A stretch of DNA of 64,000 nt from Gymnopus androsaceus JB14 (GCA_009733575.1 ML769424.1:118214-182213); one strand, 5' to 3'; counted from the first letter of the stretch, positions 11,401 through 22,860 are shown. Numbers and translations: made by a program. Notes: generated by a model not told the origin, from the letters alone.

Positions 11401-13245
11401 GAGTGAGTTCAATCGCCTGCTTCAGGGCCATAATGGCAGTCTTTAAGTCATCAGAGTCTCCCAGATGACGAAATCGTGTCTGGTAAACAAGGCTGAGGTT
11501 ATTGAGACAGAGAGATTTGTTTGCATGATCATCAGGACTGAGTATAAATGCCTGCTTCAGGGCCACAATGGCACTTTCTATGTCACCAAGCTCTCCCAGA
11601 TGGCCAAATCGTAACTCATAAGCAATCCCAAGGTCACTCAAATAAGGATATTTATCAGCATGGCCATCAGGTATGAGTTCCATTGCTTGCTTCAGGGCCA
11701 CAATGGCACTCTCTATATCACTAACCTCCCCCAGTTGGCTAAACCGTGTCCGATAAACTTCACTAAGGTCTCTGAACCAGCCAGATTTCTTGTGATGACC
11801 ATCAGGAGTGAGTTTAACTGCCTGATTTAGGGCCACAATGGCACTCTCTATGTCACTAAGCTCTCTCAGATGGCCAAATCGTGAGTGATAAGCTTTGCCA
11901 AGGTTATTGAGCAGTTGAGATTTGTCAGCATGATCATCAGCAGCAAGTTCAACTGCCTGCTTCAGGGCCACAATGGCACTCTCTATGTCACCAAGCTCTC
12001 TCAGATGACTAAATCGTGAGTGATAAGTAGTGCCAAGGTTACTCAGCTGAAGTATCTTATTAGCATGACCATCAGGAGTGAGTTTAATTGCCTCCTTCAG
12101 GGTCACAATGGCATTGTTTATGCCGCTAAGCTCTCCTAGATGGACAAACTGTAAGTGATAGACATTGCCAAGGTTATTGAGCAGGCTAGATTTGCTGGCA
12201 TGACCATCAGGAGCGAGCTCAACTGCCTGCTTCAGGGCCACAATGGCACTCTCTATGTCACTAAGATCTCCCAGATGGTGAAATCTCAACTGATAAGCAC
12301 TGCCAAGGTAATCCAACTGGGGAAGCTTATTAGCATTTCCATCAGGAGTGAGTTTAATTGCCTCCTTCAGAGCCACAATGGCACTCTCTATGTCACTAAC
12401 CTCCCCCAGATGGCCAAATCGTGACTGATAAGCATTGCCAAGGCTACTGAGCCAACTGCACTTGTGGGCATCACCATCAAGAGTAAGTTTAACTGCCTCC
12501 TTCAGGGTTGCAATTGCACTATCTATATCATCAAGCTCCCTCAGATGGGCAAATCGTGACTTATAAGCACAGCCAAGGTTATTGAGCAGACCAGGTTTGC
12601 TAGGATGACTATCAGGTGTGAGTTCAAGTGCCTGCTTCTGTATCACAATGACACTCTCTAGGTCCTTAAGCTCTCCCAAATGGCCAAATCGAAACTGATA
12701 ACCACTTGCAAGGTTATTCAGTTGGTCAGGCTTACTAGCATGGTCATCTGGTATGAGCTCCACTGCTTGCTTCCAGAGTTGCACAGCATTTTCAAGTTGG
12801 GATATGTCTCCTGACTGTTGAAAAAACTGTACTAACTGTACTGCTGCATTGTTTAACTCGTTCACCTACTCAGATTCATTAGTGATGTATATAATGTCTC
12901 AGTGTAAATTGAAACATACTTTAATTGTCTTCTGCAATGACTCCATTTCAGAAATGGGCTCACTTGACTTATTATAATGCAGTTCAGCAACTGCCTCATC
13001 AAGCTCCTCTGATGATAACATTGACAGGATCAAAGCTTTCTCAGACTCTGCTTGATCTTCTGTATTGAGTGAGGTATCACTCATTGTCTACAATGAAATA
13101 ATTGTTAGATGTTAGATATGCTTCATGCACACACAAAATTACAACCTACTTCTGCTTCAGGTTGCTCCAATGACATATTGATGGCATTTTGAAGTTCAGC
13201 ACACTCATCTTTGTCTTGTGCAGAGTGGCTAGATATTCCCTCCAT
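8464..13245 (-). CDS. UIM-TPR-CHAT protein (caspase-like peptidase fold)
   Basis: Four exons (about 13245-13150, 13087-12920, 12865-9341 and 9285-8464) join in frame to give about 1,536 residues without a stop. Residues about 16-30 contain ELQNAINMSLEQPE, which fits a ubiquitin-interacting motif. The centre is a long array of about 18-19 TPR-like units of roughly 47 residues with the theme LNNLGxAYxSRFGHLGEL. The C-terminus is a CHAT domain with the expected catalytic pair: His in HFACHG (about 8880) and Cys in SACQTA (about 8760). TPR-CHAT proteins are clan CD cysteine peptidases related to separase and caspases. They are abundant in Agaricomycetes and discussed as self/non-self or cell-death effectors. 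The gene is intact and is the best preserved in the left half. Its start is tentative because a stop lies just upstream of the ATG, which could also be intronic. Confidence 0.85.
10180..12760 (-). repeat. DNA-level tandem repeat encoding the TPR array
   Basis: A unit of about 141 bp recurs about 18 times, visible as the regularly spaced plus-strand word CCATCAGGAGTGAG and the word GCACTCTCTAT. Neighbouring units are very similar, so unequal exchange or gene conversion may expand or contract the array. It is entirely coding (minus strand). Confidence 0.8.
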
Positions 13246-14344
13246 CTCCTACCTCCTATCAGCACAGCTGCATACTGCATAAGATATTCATACTGCTTCA
13301 CTCACTGACAAGATTGAATTTTTCAGTAGGATATTGGAGCTCAAATTCATGTTTAATCTTTTAGTATACTGGGTTCAAGGTAGTCAAAATGTAATACTCA
13401 CTGAATCCCAAGCAGAATGATCTTAAGTTATGAGAGCTCTGTTGATGTGCCTGTAGATACAAAAACAATGGGAGATCAGTCAAAAAGAAAAATGAAGCAT
13501 TGGTATAACAACTAAACAAGTTGAAGGTTAATGCCAATATGCACACTGGCAATGAAGATTCACAAATATTATCCCCAGGTACAGGTGGCAATAAAGCATA
13601 TCATCACAAACAGAGTATAATAAATTAGAAGGGAAAGCTTACCCACAAATGAATTCAATTTCTGACCTGGGCAAGCAGGACGATAAGTAAATAATCTACA
13701 ATTATAGATGTTGTAAAGAGAGAGCATCAATAAATGACTGTTCATACATTCAATGGGGATGGACATACTGTGTACTGAACCAGCTTCAGTGAGAAATAGA
13801 AAATGAGTGATAAGGCAAGAAAGGGGCTTGAGACATAAGCGACAGGGTGTTGGGCTTTTATAAACCGACTGCATCGTAACTAACCATTACGATGTGTTTC
13901 TGAACATGAATTGACTCCGGTTGTTTAATTAAGCTACTTACTCAATAAGGTCAAATGGCCTGGTGGCACCCAACAATCTAACTTAATTTTTATGTACTGC
14001 AACTCGGTCCTATTCAATCTTGACTAGCACCGCCAAGCATGACAACAGCGATTCAGGGCTCTTTGAGTGCACTCTGAGGCTCCTTCACTAGTTATGAACA
14101 ATTGAGCTAGATCATAGATGGAGAACCCATGGTCAACAATTTAACAAGTCATGAACTGTAGGCAACTTCCAGTCAACCCAGTCAATAAGCAGCAGTGCTT
14201 GTTATGATATGATGTCGGGAGTATTCTGTTTTGGCAACCCTATGACCCATCAGGCAACATGATCGTAACTAGCCAAGTATTGAATGACCAGCTTGTTCAA
14301 CCCAGAAAGCACATAGACTCACGTGGCCAGTACGTTCTAGAAAT
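13246..14344. other. Region upstream of the CHAT gene
   Basis: This contains the presumptive promoter and 5' UTR of the CHAT gene. Open frames on the minus strand (13361-13591 and 13569-13874) lack motifs and are low complexity, and could at most be leader exons. No repeat element was delimited. Confidence 0.35.
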
Positions 14345-15624
14345 CACCTATTTCAAATAGATTTGAAATGCGCCGGCAAGCGAGGCAATTCCTAGAACAA
14401 CTGTTACCGCTTCATGATTTTTCAACGCTTGTTTATTTGTATTTTTTATAAGATTGCCTTGCAGGGTCCAATACAGTTGACTGAATTCAAGCTCCACCCG
14501 CTTCCAGATGTTGATGCGATCAACGGTCAGCCGGCTACGCAAGGAAACGGCTACCACTTGCAGTCACTAGTAGGGTCACAAATTTGTGACTTGAACTTGG
14601 CGAAATTTTGATTTCTCCCCACTACCTCTGTGTGAATGGCCTGTCATCCTTCCTCCTGACTTTAACAAGGTAATTTACAAGGTGCTTATGAGTGTTGCTC
14701 ATGAATATTGCCATTTTCAGCTCTTTTAATAGTAGATTGAGCTTACTGCGGCAATTTGGCAGCTATCTTGTACTCTCCAGATAATATCGAGCCCATATTT
14801 GGGACTTTGATGCTTCATTCCGTATCTCAGGATAATGGTAAGTTCATACAAATAAATCCAAGGTAATCAAGTGCTTTCTGATCAAATTATCAGGAATTCA
14901 TGGTGCTGCAGAGCACGATATTCACTCCCAATCAATGTCAAGGTAGGGAAGGATTGTTTTAATCCTTGATACAACTTTTCTATACTCTGGTAAGTCTATT
15001 TTTTTTTTTCATTTTAAGCCTACTCTGACCTCATCCATCAGCAAAACCTGTATTTTCGCTGGAGAAAACCCATTCATTTGGGACATCTCTGGAGATCTCT
15101 GAAGAAAATTGACAGTTTTTTTGACAGCTGTCAAGCTCCAGAGATCTCTGGAGACCTCCAGCAAAAATACAGGTTTTGCTGATGTCTAACTTCATTATAC
15201 TAGATTTTCGGTGATATTTGCAGCAATATTCGGTTTTTCTTGCTCTAAAGCTCTCTTATTTCTAGTTTTGGCTTTGGAATCCAACAATATCTTCTGGGTC
15301 TACTCCGAGAAGTCCTTGCACAAAACTTACATCAATGTCACCAGTTTTTGGGTAATTTTGGGCAGTATCTCATACCATGCATGTATTTTTCATCTTGTAC
15401 CTCTACAATATGGGTATTCTGACTCTACAAGATGATAAAAATAATCTTATAAGAGTCATGGCAGGGGACAGAGTTCCGCACCAAAAATTCAGATTTCTCA
15501 AGGCAAAATTTTGCTAAGTTAAAGTCACAAATTTGTTACCCTATTAGTGACTGCAAGTGGTTCCCAGTCCTTCTGGAGCCAACTGAGCTGTCAAAGTGCA
15601 TTTCAAATCTATTTGAAATAGGTG
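14345..15624. mobile_element. Foldback/inverted-repeat element
   Basis: The ends CACCTATTTCAAATAGATTT (14345) and its inverted match (ending 15624) bracket about 1.28 kb. Inside, the inverted pair around CACTTGCAGTCACTA and ACAAATTTGTGACTT (about 14560 and 15530) extends the symmetry. A smaller element sits at 15036-15184. No transposase was seen and no target duplication was identified. Parts of the left arm recur inverted at 15741-15870, outside these bounds. Confidence 0.55.
15036..15184. mobile_element. Miniature inverted-repeat element, CATCAGCAAAACC family
   Basis: This element of about 149 bp begins CATCAGCAAAACCTGTATTT and ends with the inverse. Internal arms repeat the words CCAGAGATCTCTGGAG and GGAGATCTCTG. 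It belongs to a family also seen at 16415 and 43308-43576, which shares the terminal 15 bases. Confidence 0.7.
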
Positions 15625-16414
15625 GTGACCGAACGGAACTGGTGCTGCAAGTCTATCCAAAAACACTCAGTGCATGATGCGCTTGGGCATATTGATGCTG
15701 GCATAAAGCATAAGCACCTTGTGACTGTATAGAATACCCTGCAGGGCCATCTTATAAAAAATACAAATAAACAAGTGTTGAAAAATCATGAAGCAGTAAA
15801 CATTTATGCAAAGCACTGTACCAAACTTGCATCACTAACCGAGTCACATTTTTGTGACTTTGACTTATTAAATTTTTGCTTTTGACTCTCACCTGCTTTC
15901 TTGCAACATCCCGCCCCTTCTGATTAATGATGGACATGAGTCCAGATCCGGAACAGGTACCTGCAGGTATACCTGTGGGAATACCCACAGGTAAAATACC
16001 CATGGATCCCGGTACCTGTTTCCCACGGATCCCGCCCAGGTCACAGATCAGCCTTCAGTAATTTTTTCATGACCTGCAGGTACCTGTGGATCCGGTACAT
16101 GAAAATTTTGCTAATTGCCCTAGTTATTGAGTACTAGCTCTAATATTAGCACATACTGAATAGAATTGCTGTTAGTAGAATTAAAATTAGTAAATTAGTG
16201 CTTAAATACTAATGTAACTGGTGTTTTATTATAATCATAATACTAACTCTACTATTAATTTATTGATACTAATGCTAGTTATTAGTATTACTAGTATGCT
16301 GATACTGGATTGGTACTGATAACTAAGTACTAGTGATACAAGACAACTATTAGTACTCAATGTAACTTGGAAAGAATACTAGAACTGTATTAATTGGCAA
16401 TTTATCCAATTGTA
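15625..16414. other. Non-coding, repeat fragments
   Basis: This holds an inverted fragment of the preceding element (about 15741-15870), a cluster of GGTACCTG palindromes (15951-16098, listed separately), and about 300 bp of AT-rich sequence dense in TACTAAT-like words (16130-16380). No gene was seen. Confidence 0.4.
15951..16098. repeat. Cluster of GGTACCTG / GGATCC palindromic words
   Basis: Within 150 bp there are repeated short palindromes: ACAGGTACCTGCAGG, TATACCTG, CCACAGG, GGATCCCGGTACCTG, CACGGATCC and GACCTGCAGGTACCTG. A shorter version occurs at 34044-34105, sharing ACAGGTACCTGCAG and TTTCCCACGGATCC. The arrangement resembles a terminal or regulatory region of a mobile element rather than coding sequence. 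Confidence 0.5.
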
Positions 16415-16565
16415 CATCAGCAAAACCTGGGTGTACTGGACAGCGCTGGATAGCACTGTCCAGCACCCATAGTACCCATAGCACCCATAGCAAGGTCCCC
16501 ATCTATCCAGAGCTATGGATTGCTATGGATTGCTATGGATTCACCGGAATGTCAAGACTTGATGT
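16415..16565. mobile_element. CATCAGCAAAACC-family element, cut by the Copia insertion
   Basis: This begins CATCAGCAAAACCTGGGTGT and runs through the CCCATAG and CTATGGATTG repeats seen inverted in the 43308-43576 copy. It stops at the left LTR of the Copia element. A matching right end of the same family (CCAGGCTTTGCTGATG) occurs at 33931-33946 beyond the other LTR, so the Copia element probably landed inside this element. Confidence 0.6.
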
Positions 16566-17004
16566 TGTTAATCAAGTGAGTATGTTAAACCTCAGTTCGG
16601 ACACAATTAAAGTGTCAAAAGACTCTATTAAATACCTGTTAATCGAGTAAGTACATTAAACTATAATAAAGTACGATTAGCTCAATGAATAGGTGTCTGA
16701 AGTAAAATAAGCTCACCCTCAGTCCAGACACAAGTAAGGTGTCAAAAGACTGAGGGCACTGTACCAAAGGTCCATGTATAAATACAGTAGTATCTAACTA
16801 CCGATTATAGTAAGTGTAAAATTGGTCTGTCAAAACATAGTAACTAAACATGTATGGTGGAGCAAAGTGGAGTCCAAACGTGTATGAAGAATTAAGAAAG
16901 TCGTAACTAAAGAAAAAAGGAAAAAGGAATATTGTCTGGTGATGTTAATCCCCGGACAAAGCTTGATCACCTACAAAGTTATGCTTTGACCTCCTCATTC
17001 AACA
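16566..17004 (-). repeat. Copia 3' LTR
   Basis: A 439-bp LTR starts TGTTAATCAAGTGAG on the plus strand and ends CTCATTCAACA. It matches 33014-33453 along its whole length with scattered substitutions. Confidence 0.9.
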
Positions 17005-17029
17005 CTCCCCTAGCTTTGTCTGGGGATTC

Positions 17030-18179
17030 AGAGTCCTCAAGCTGGAGAAGGCCAACCTGACGACAATGAAGGGTAGTCCCAGGGGTTTAGTGAGGATATC
17101 AGCCAGGTTGTCCTCTGAGGGGATATATTCCACCTTGAGTTCTCCTGACTTCACTGCATCACGGAGATAATGGAATCGAATGTCGATGTGTTTGACCCTA
17201 GAGTGAAATTTAGGATTTTCGGATATAGCAATTGCACTCTTGTTGTCGGCCCTGAGAAGAGATGGGAGAGAGACTCTGTGTCCAATTTCAGCAAGGAAAT
17301 TATAAACCCATCATGCCTGCTGAGCTCCCTTTGCCAATGCCATGTACTCAGCCTCAGTTGTCAAGAGAGCTACAATGTCCTGTCGTTTGGACTGCCAAAA
17401 TGTTGCTCCCCCTGCCATCATTGTTAGGATACCAGTTGTAGATCATCGAGTATCTATGCATACAGCATAGTCGGCATTGACATATGTAACTGGTTCAATA
17501 CCTCCAGGAGCATCGCGCAAATAAACAATTGAATATGATTTGGTGCCAGTGATATATTGGAGGAGATGGAGGAGTGCATTCCAGTGTGCCTGGTCAGGGT
17601 TGCCAGTAAACTGACTAAGAGTGTTTGTAGCTTGAGCAATTTTGGGTCTGCATGTGGCAGCAGCAAGGAGGAGCGCTCCCACAATTTCACAATAAGGTTT
17701 GTTGCACATGAAGTGGCGTTCCTCCTCAGTCTGAGGAGATTGATTCGTCAAGAGCAAGAGACTGGAAGGGAGAAGAGTCAACTTTGGTTTGAGACCTTCA
17801 AGGTCATACCATGTGAGCATACATTTGAAGTAGGATTCCATGGAGAGCGAGACACAACCTGCAGCCTTGTCATGAACGAGACAAATTCCAAGAGCGAACT
17901 GAATGCTGTCCATCTCTTTAATACGGTATTTCTCCCTGATCTCCTTCTTCACCTTTTCCATCTCCTAAATGTTTGATGAACCCCCTAAGGTGTCATCTGT
18001 ATATGTCTCCATTATCATCTCCCCTGTCTCCGTCACTTGACTCCTGATGCACTGGTCCGCTTGCAACCTTTGATAACCCATTTCCTGGTACAATGCGTCC
18101 AAAGTCTCCCACCAGTTTCATCCAGCCTGCATCATCCCGTAAATTGACTTCTTAATCCTCCACCTGTAGCAGCTACCTG
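17030..18179 (-). pseudogene. Copia pol, reverse transcriptase palm and RNase H
   Basis: On the minus strand this carries the second half of the RVT_2 reverse transcriptase and the RNase H. Readable pieces include KKSIYGMMQAG, the catalytic YTDD (about 17995-18006), the RNase H signatures TTEAEYMALAKGA and RADNKSAIAISENPKFHSR, and the terminal NLADILTKPL. Stops lie at 18118-18120 (TGA in QAG-NWW), about 17967 (TAG before EMEKVKKE) and 17311-17313 (TGA in QQA-WVYNF). Each is one C-to-T step from CGA or CAG. The upstream end is cut by the insertion at 18180. Confidence 0.85.
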
Positions 18180-18850
18180 ATCACATCAACCTTGAGGAAT
18201 TGCCTTTACTGCAATGTCATCAGCAAGGGTAGTTCCACAAAGACCCAGGTATCAAGCAATGAGCAATCCCTTGAGCAATTACTCAAGGGGACCATCTGGT
18301 ATATTTATCAACACTGGTAAGCGGATACCACAATTTAATCATTATCAATTACTGTCCTCCGTGATGATATGGATGGGCCGGATGCCTTATGGATCTGGCC
18401 TGGGACCGTGCTTGATCTGAGTAAAATATTGACAGCATGAAGGATTGAACCCTCAATGCTTCCAATATTCATCTCGTGATACATCACTGGAAATGGGACA
18501 TGTTAAAATCTATACCATTTGACTGATACATATACCAGAGTCTAATTAGGTTATATCCCCTACCTCATCAACAGCAATAAACCAAATCGCTAGCTGCTGA
18601 GAAGCAATAACAATGAATGGGATACCAAAAAGGTTAAGAATGACCATCCAGCCATCTCAGAATGAAATAAATAGCAAATAAAATGAAAATACATAGCAGG
18701 ACACTCCAAGAGCATGAATGGACAAAAACCATTGCATGTACAAGCGTTCCATGCCTAATTAGACCCTGAAAATGTAGTAGATGTCCTTCCTCAACTGCCA
18801 TACTTTGCGTACCACAACAATGCTTAGCTGCGTTGATGGACATGTTTGCT

Positions 18851-19460
18851 TCAACCTCTCCTTTTGTTCCTCAGCTCAATGGCCTCCATCTCTACATCCC
18901 CAAGTGGATTGATACCAGAGGCAGCCTCAGAGTCAATGCTCATCTCATGGGATATCTGAACTGCAGGAGAGGAGGGAATGCGTTGTCCAGGAGAAGGTGC
19001 TGGATTATGAGGTGGAGATGCCGTGAAAATGATATCTGGTGGTGGAGATGCAGTGAAGATAGTATCTTCCAGAGGAGTCAATTTTTTGGAAGAGATGGAA
19101 TGCAATGGAACACAAGAAGACCTGCGAGCTGGAGACGGCGCAAAAAAAACTCCGATAACCTGCCAGTAGTAGGAGTGTTGGATGCTGGCAATTGTCCCCT
19201 CATTGTAATGGGCATGGGTTTCAGTCACATTGAAGATAATGTGGTAGGAGGGGAAGGGTCTTGTTGAGTAGCTAGTGGTGTAGAAATGGGAATAGGAGTA
19301 GGCACTTTCTGCAAATATGTAGCCTAAGGAACTACAGGAGCCAGAATGGAGGCTGTCTGCTTTGCCTTCTCCTTTAATTGTGAATTGTTCATAGCGGTGG
19401 GATTGTTCACCACTGAAGGTCCGCTTCATCTTCTTGACCTCCCTCTTGAGCTTACCAAAA
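18851..19460 (-). CDS. Proline/serine-rich frame, possibly a captured exon
   Basis: An open frame of about 190 residues contains SPPPDIIFTASPPHNPAPSPG and an acidic end DVEMEAIEL. It is preceded by a basic segment FHAFGKLKREVKK. It lies between the p24 fragment and the left end of the inverted-repeat element. No family was recognised. It could be the tail of another captured gene or a chance frame, and codon use alone cannot decide. Confidence 0.25.
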
Positions 19461-19679
19461 GCATGAAAGTTCTTGGTAACATCAATACCAGTCTAGATGG
19501 GAAAAAATGAGAAATGTCAATAGTGTGACAACATTGAAGCATGTACAGGCTGGAACAGTGACAACATAGGCGACCTTTCCACCAAGGTAAGCATCAGCAG
19601 TGAGAGGATTTGCGGCTAGATGACATACAGCTGCACAGTGTGTAACACGCTAAAAATGAATGTAAGAGAGAAAGTGTCT

Positions 19680-20180
19680 CAAAGAATTGAAAATTCACCA
19701 AGGACAGAGCAGCATCCAAGTCAATGATACGTGACACTGCGTTCGTGTTTGTAGCACCTAGCAAACCAAACGGCTCAGATATAACTCTAAAGCACAAAAC
19801 CAAAAACCAAACGCACCAACATCAAGCGTATTCTTAAAACAAACTCCCACTTCCCCTTCCGCATGAGACATAACCACAAGACGTGTCTCTCCATTAATAT
19901 TCTTTTTACTCAAATACACATTCTTCTGTGGACTCAAATCCACAATCTCTATATCCACCTTCTGCGCTTCACCTGGACCAACATTCACTGTTACAATGAC
20001 AAGAGCGTTATTGTGGATTGGGTTCCATATACATTTCTGGATTGGGTAGCAGTAGGCTTTGGAGGCTGAATTTTATAGCAGAGGTGCTTCCAGTGAAAAG
20101 AGTTAGGACAGTGAAGAGAGTAGGAAGTAGGCTTAGTTGAGAGAGAAAGTGGTTGAGAGCAAAAAGGCAGCATGAGAACG
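19680..20180 (-). pseudogene. p24 (emp24/GOLD) cargo-receptor gene fragment
   Basis: p24 proteins are type I membrane proteins that recruit cargo into COPII/COPI vesicles. On the minus strand the fragment reads, in order, the end of a signal peptide (LFTVLTLFTGSTSA), IKFSL, then QKCIWNPIHNNALVIVT, SPQKNVYLSKKNINGETRL, HAEGEVGVCFKNTLDV and, after an intron of about 60 nt, ATNTNAVSRIIDLD. A one-base frameshift separates IKFSL from YCYPIQKCIW (about 20060). The coiled coil, membrane segment and cytosolic tail are missing. Retention of an intron shows DNA-level capture rather than retroposition. Confidence 0.8.
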
Positions 20181-20563
20181 CATTGAACGATGGGTGCTTT
20201 GTTGACGATTGTCATTCAGCATGGCTCACTGGTATGAAGATGGTTTTTGGATAAGTCTCAGACCCACCGGATAGTGTCATTAGTGATATATCGCAGATTA
20301 TGTATGAAAACTGCGTCAAAATTCAAGCAAAATACAATTACATTGCCAAAGTATGTATCACAACTGCAGTTCACTGTGTATAACAGCAAGCTTAACAATG
20401 AAAAAGTCGAGATATTGGTTTCAACATTTCGGAATGGGATATTGAGTACTATATACACACAACAAGTGAAATTGAAGGTGTTTAGATCAGTTAAGCTAGC
20501 TCAACATGGTTTTACTTACTTTCAAGTAAAGATTAGTTTACCAAAGGCACTTTAAACAGTGTC

Positions 20564-20969
20564 AAGAATTATACCATCAGGGCTCGGTGGTGTAGTGGTA
20601 GCACCACATCAGGAGCATCCAGTTGCTGTTGGCACGTGCCTTGAGTTTGACAAGTTGCAAGCAAAAGGTTTTGAGTTTGAATCTGATCCCCCATGTCCAT
20701 ACCACAAGTAACGGAGGTTTAGTGGGTATTCCGGCAAAGTCCGGTGAGTCCCACAGTACCTCATGGAGCCTCGGCTGTATTGCCAGGTGCCATGAGCGTC
20801 TGTGTAAATGCATTCCTGCTGGGGAGTTACTAACCAATGTCAAGGACTATGTACCTTGTACAAAAACTAGCGCGGCATCAAGTTGGACAACCTATTGGCT
20901 GCTTGGTGCCATTGGATTCAATTCCGAAAGCGCCCCTCCAAAAAAAAAAAAAAAAGAATTATACCATCA
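20564..20969 (+). mobile_element. tRNA-derived SINE with 16-bp target duplication
   Basis: The body (20580-20953) starts with a tRNA-like head containing an A-box-like GGTGTAGTGGTAGCACC. A degenerate B-box-like TTTTGAGTTTGAATCTG lies near 20670. The tail is a run of 17 A ending at 20955. The flanks repeat AAGAATTATACCATCA on both sides (20564-20579 and 20954-20969). Together these are the marks of a complete, fairly recent LINE-mobilised SINE insertion. Confidence 0.85.
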
Positions 20970-22400
20970 CTCAGTAAATGAGATTCTGGCATACAATGTA
21001 CTTACAGTGTATTACCCCCAGTAAATGTTGAAATCTAGTATATAAAGGCCCCAGAGCATTGTTAATTAAGCAGACAAGCACACCGTGGTGATATTCAACT
21101 CAAGTGTCAGGGGCACCCTACCAAATCGGGGAGATTGGCATGCTCACATTGTGTGAATCTCTATTTTCTAGATATAAAATACTAATATATACATATTAAA
21201 GCGATCCTGGAGAATCTGGATGATATCTGGTATCATCTCACTCTTTGAGACCATTGTTTTGAATGACAAGCTGGAAAGAAATGCCTGTTGGGTGCCCACG
21301 GACCGCGTTGCCAAACATGATTTGTCATGGTTTACTTTTGCTCTCAATATTCATTCAAACAGCACAAATAGTGCTCTTCCATCTCCAAATCTTGACCAGA
21401 AATCACCTTCATGTCCTACCATCAGAGTCCAATCTTTGTGCTTCTGATGCCTCCAGATTTTTCTCCTTTGAATGGATACAAGCCAGTAGAGCACGGGAAT
21501 GGAAATTGGGAACAGGGCAGGTAATGGTTATTGCTGTTTCTCAATTTCAACTCCCTTATAAATATTGTATTCACAGATTCCATTGCTTCACTCAAGTCTC
21601 AGGCAAAAGTGTTGGTTCTACAATCTGCAGAAGGTGCTTCAGCCTTGGCCCTATTAAACACTACTTGGAACCAATACCTCAAAGCAGGCGAATGCAAAGG
21701 GCAAGGGGATCTCCGAGGAACGCTTACAGCATTTACTGAAGACACTGCAGCTAGTCCAAATCCGTTTAGCAGTCCCAGTCCAAATACCCTCTCTTTTCCC
21801 AAAAGCATCAGCTTTGTCACTAGATTCATCTTCATCTTCAGCGCTATCAACATTAACAGTGTTATCAGTGCCGTTGACTGTTCCTGGGTCACCTGTGGCT
21901 CATGTTTTTCATTGTCATCTGCATTTCCCTGGTCATCAACAGCGATAAACCCTATCTCTCTCGCTAATCTTATCATCGCTGCGCGAATAATCCTGCCCAT
22001 CTTCTTCCTCTTCCTCTCTCTTACCAATTTGACACTGTCTCCGCCCACGACAAATTGTCCTCTATTGCCAGCACCAAAATGATAGTCGGGAACATTGCCA
22101 TGCACCATGTAGGTCTAATAAAAACTTACATGACCTCCTGCTGCTCCTAATCCTGCTTCAATCTACAGATACTCAAACTCCGCTTCTCCTTGGCGCAGTT
22201 CCAAATCAACTCCATTGCCTCAATCCATGGTCACTCATGCTTTTTACTGTGTGCAGGCATAATTGCCTTTCGCTCCCACAAGCTCTTTCTCTTTGCGAGG
22301 TTCTTTACTGGTGAGCTGCAAGCAGAGCCTCTTTCATGTATAATACCCATTGTCATTCTTACTTTTTCTGTCTTTCACAGAGGTTGACCTGGTGGTCAAT
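20970..22400. other. Unassigned interior of the Pack-type element
   Basis: Overlapping frames exist here, for example 21531-22082 plus and 21599-22108 minus. The minus one contains a basic stretch KLVRERKRKKMGRIIRAAM and acidic residues. I could not assign either to a family. They may be further degraded captured exons, including the missing upstream part of VPS4, but I found no Walker A motif. Confidence 0.3.
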
Positions 22401-22409
22401 TATAAGAAC

Positions 22410-22860
22410 AAGATAAACTTGCAGGGACAGTTGATGAGGGCATTCTCGAGGTTAATACATCTCACTTAGTCCTATCTCGCTTCTCCTCCTGATTGTGATT
22501 GTCTAGGTTCGAAAAACGTATCTACATCCCCCTCCTAGTCGCCGACGCATGTTCAAGCTCCACACCAGTAGCACTCCCTGTCAACTGCATAAGCCTAAAA
22601 AAAGCAGACAACACCAATGGCTCCTGAGGCTTCGATATTGTTGTTGTCGTTTGAGATACACTAATGCAGCCCGTGTGCAAGTTATCCACTACTCACTTTA
22701 AGTGGATACCCATTCCCATTCCCACTTGGATGGTGGTAGTACAGATGTGTTGAAATGGACCCCATGTTCCCCAGGGACTTAGAAGCTGTAGAGAAATCAT
22801 GGGAAACTGTTGAAGTGGATGAGCTGCTGGGGTCTCCATTGAAGGCTGGGAATGCTTTGT
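22410..22860 (+). pseudogene. VPS4: VPS4 AAA-ATPase C-terminal fragment
   Basis: VPS4 is the hexameric ATPase that disassembles ESCRT-III. The fragment shows, across one intron, RFEKRIYIPL (arginine-finger region and after), then in shifted frames MFKLHTSSTPC, LMQPVCK followed by THFK, and WTPCSPG with VEKSWETVEVDELLGSPLK, which is the typical order of the VPS4 C-terminal half. Several frame changes and gaps separate these pieces, so it is not functional. It runs opposite to the p24 fragment in the same element. Confidence 0.8.

Noticed and set aside
10940..12424. Plus-strand frames within the TPR region
   Set aside because: Repetitive antisense of the TPR array.
10150..12760. Regularly spaced repeats that could be mistaken for a CRISPR array or satellite
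   Set aside because: The 141-bp unit is coding and in frame within the TPR region of the CHAT gene, and the genome is eukaryotic.
20580..20680. Possible tRNA gene
   Set aside because: The A and B boxes are degenerate, no cloverleaf can be drawn, and the sequence continues into a poly-A-tailed body with flanking duplications, so it is a SINE.
21531..22108. Candidate genes on both strands of about 170-180 codons
   Set aside because: Neither could be tied to a family or to splice sites. They are listed only as unassigned because the Pack-type element may hold unrecognised captured exons.
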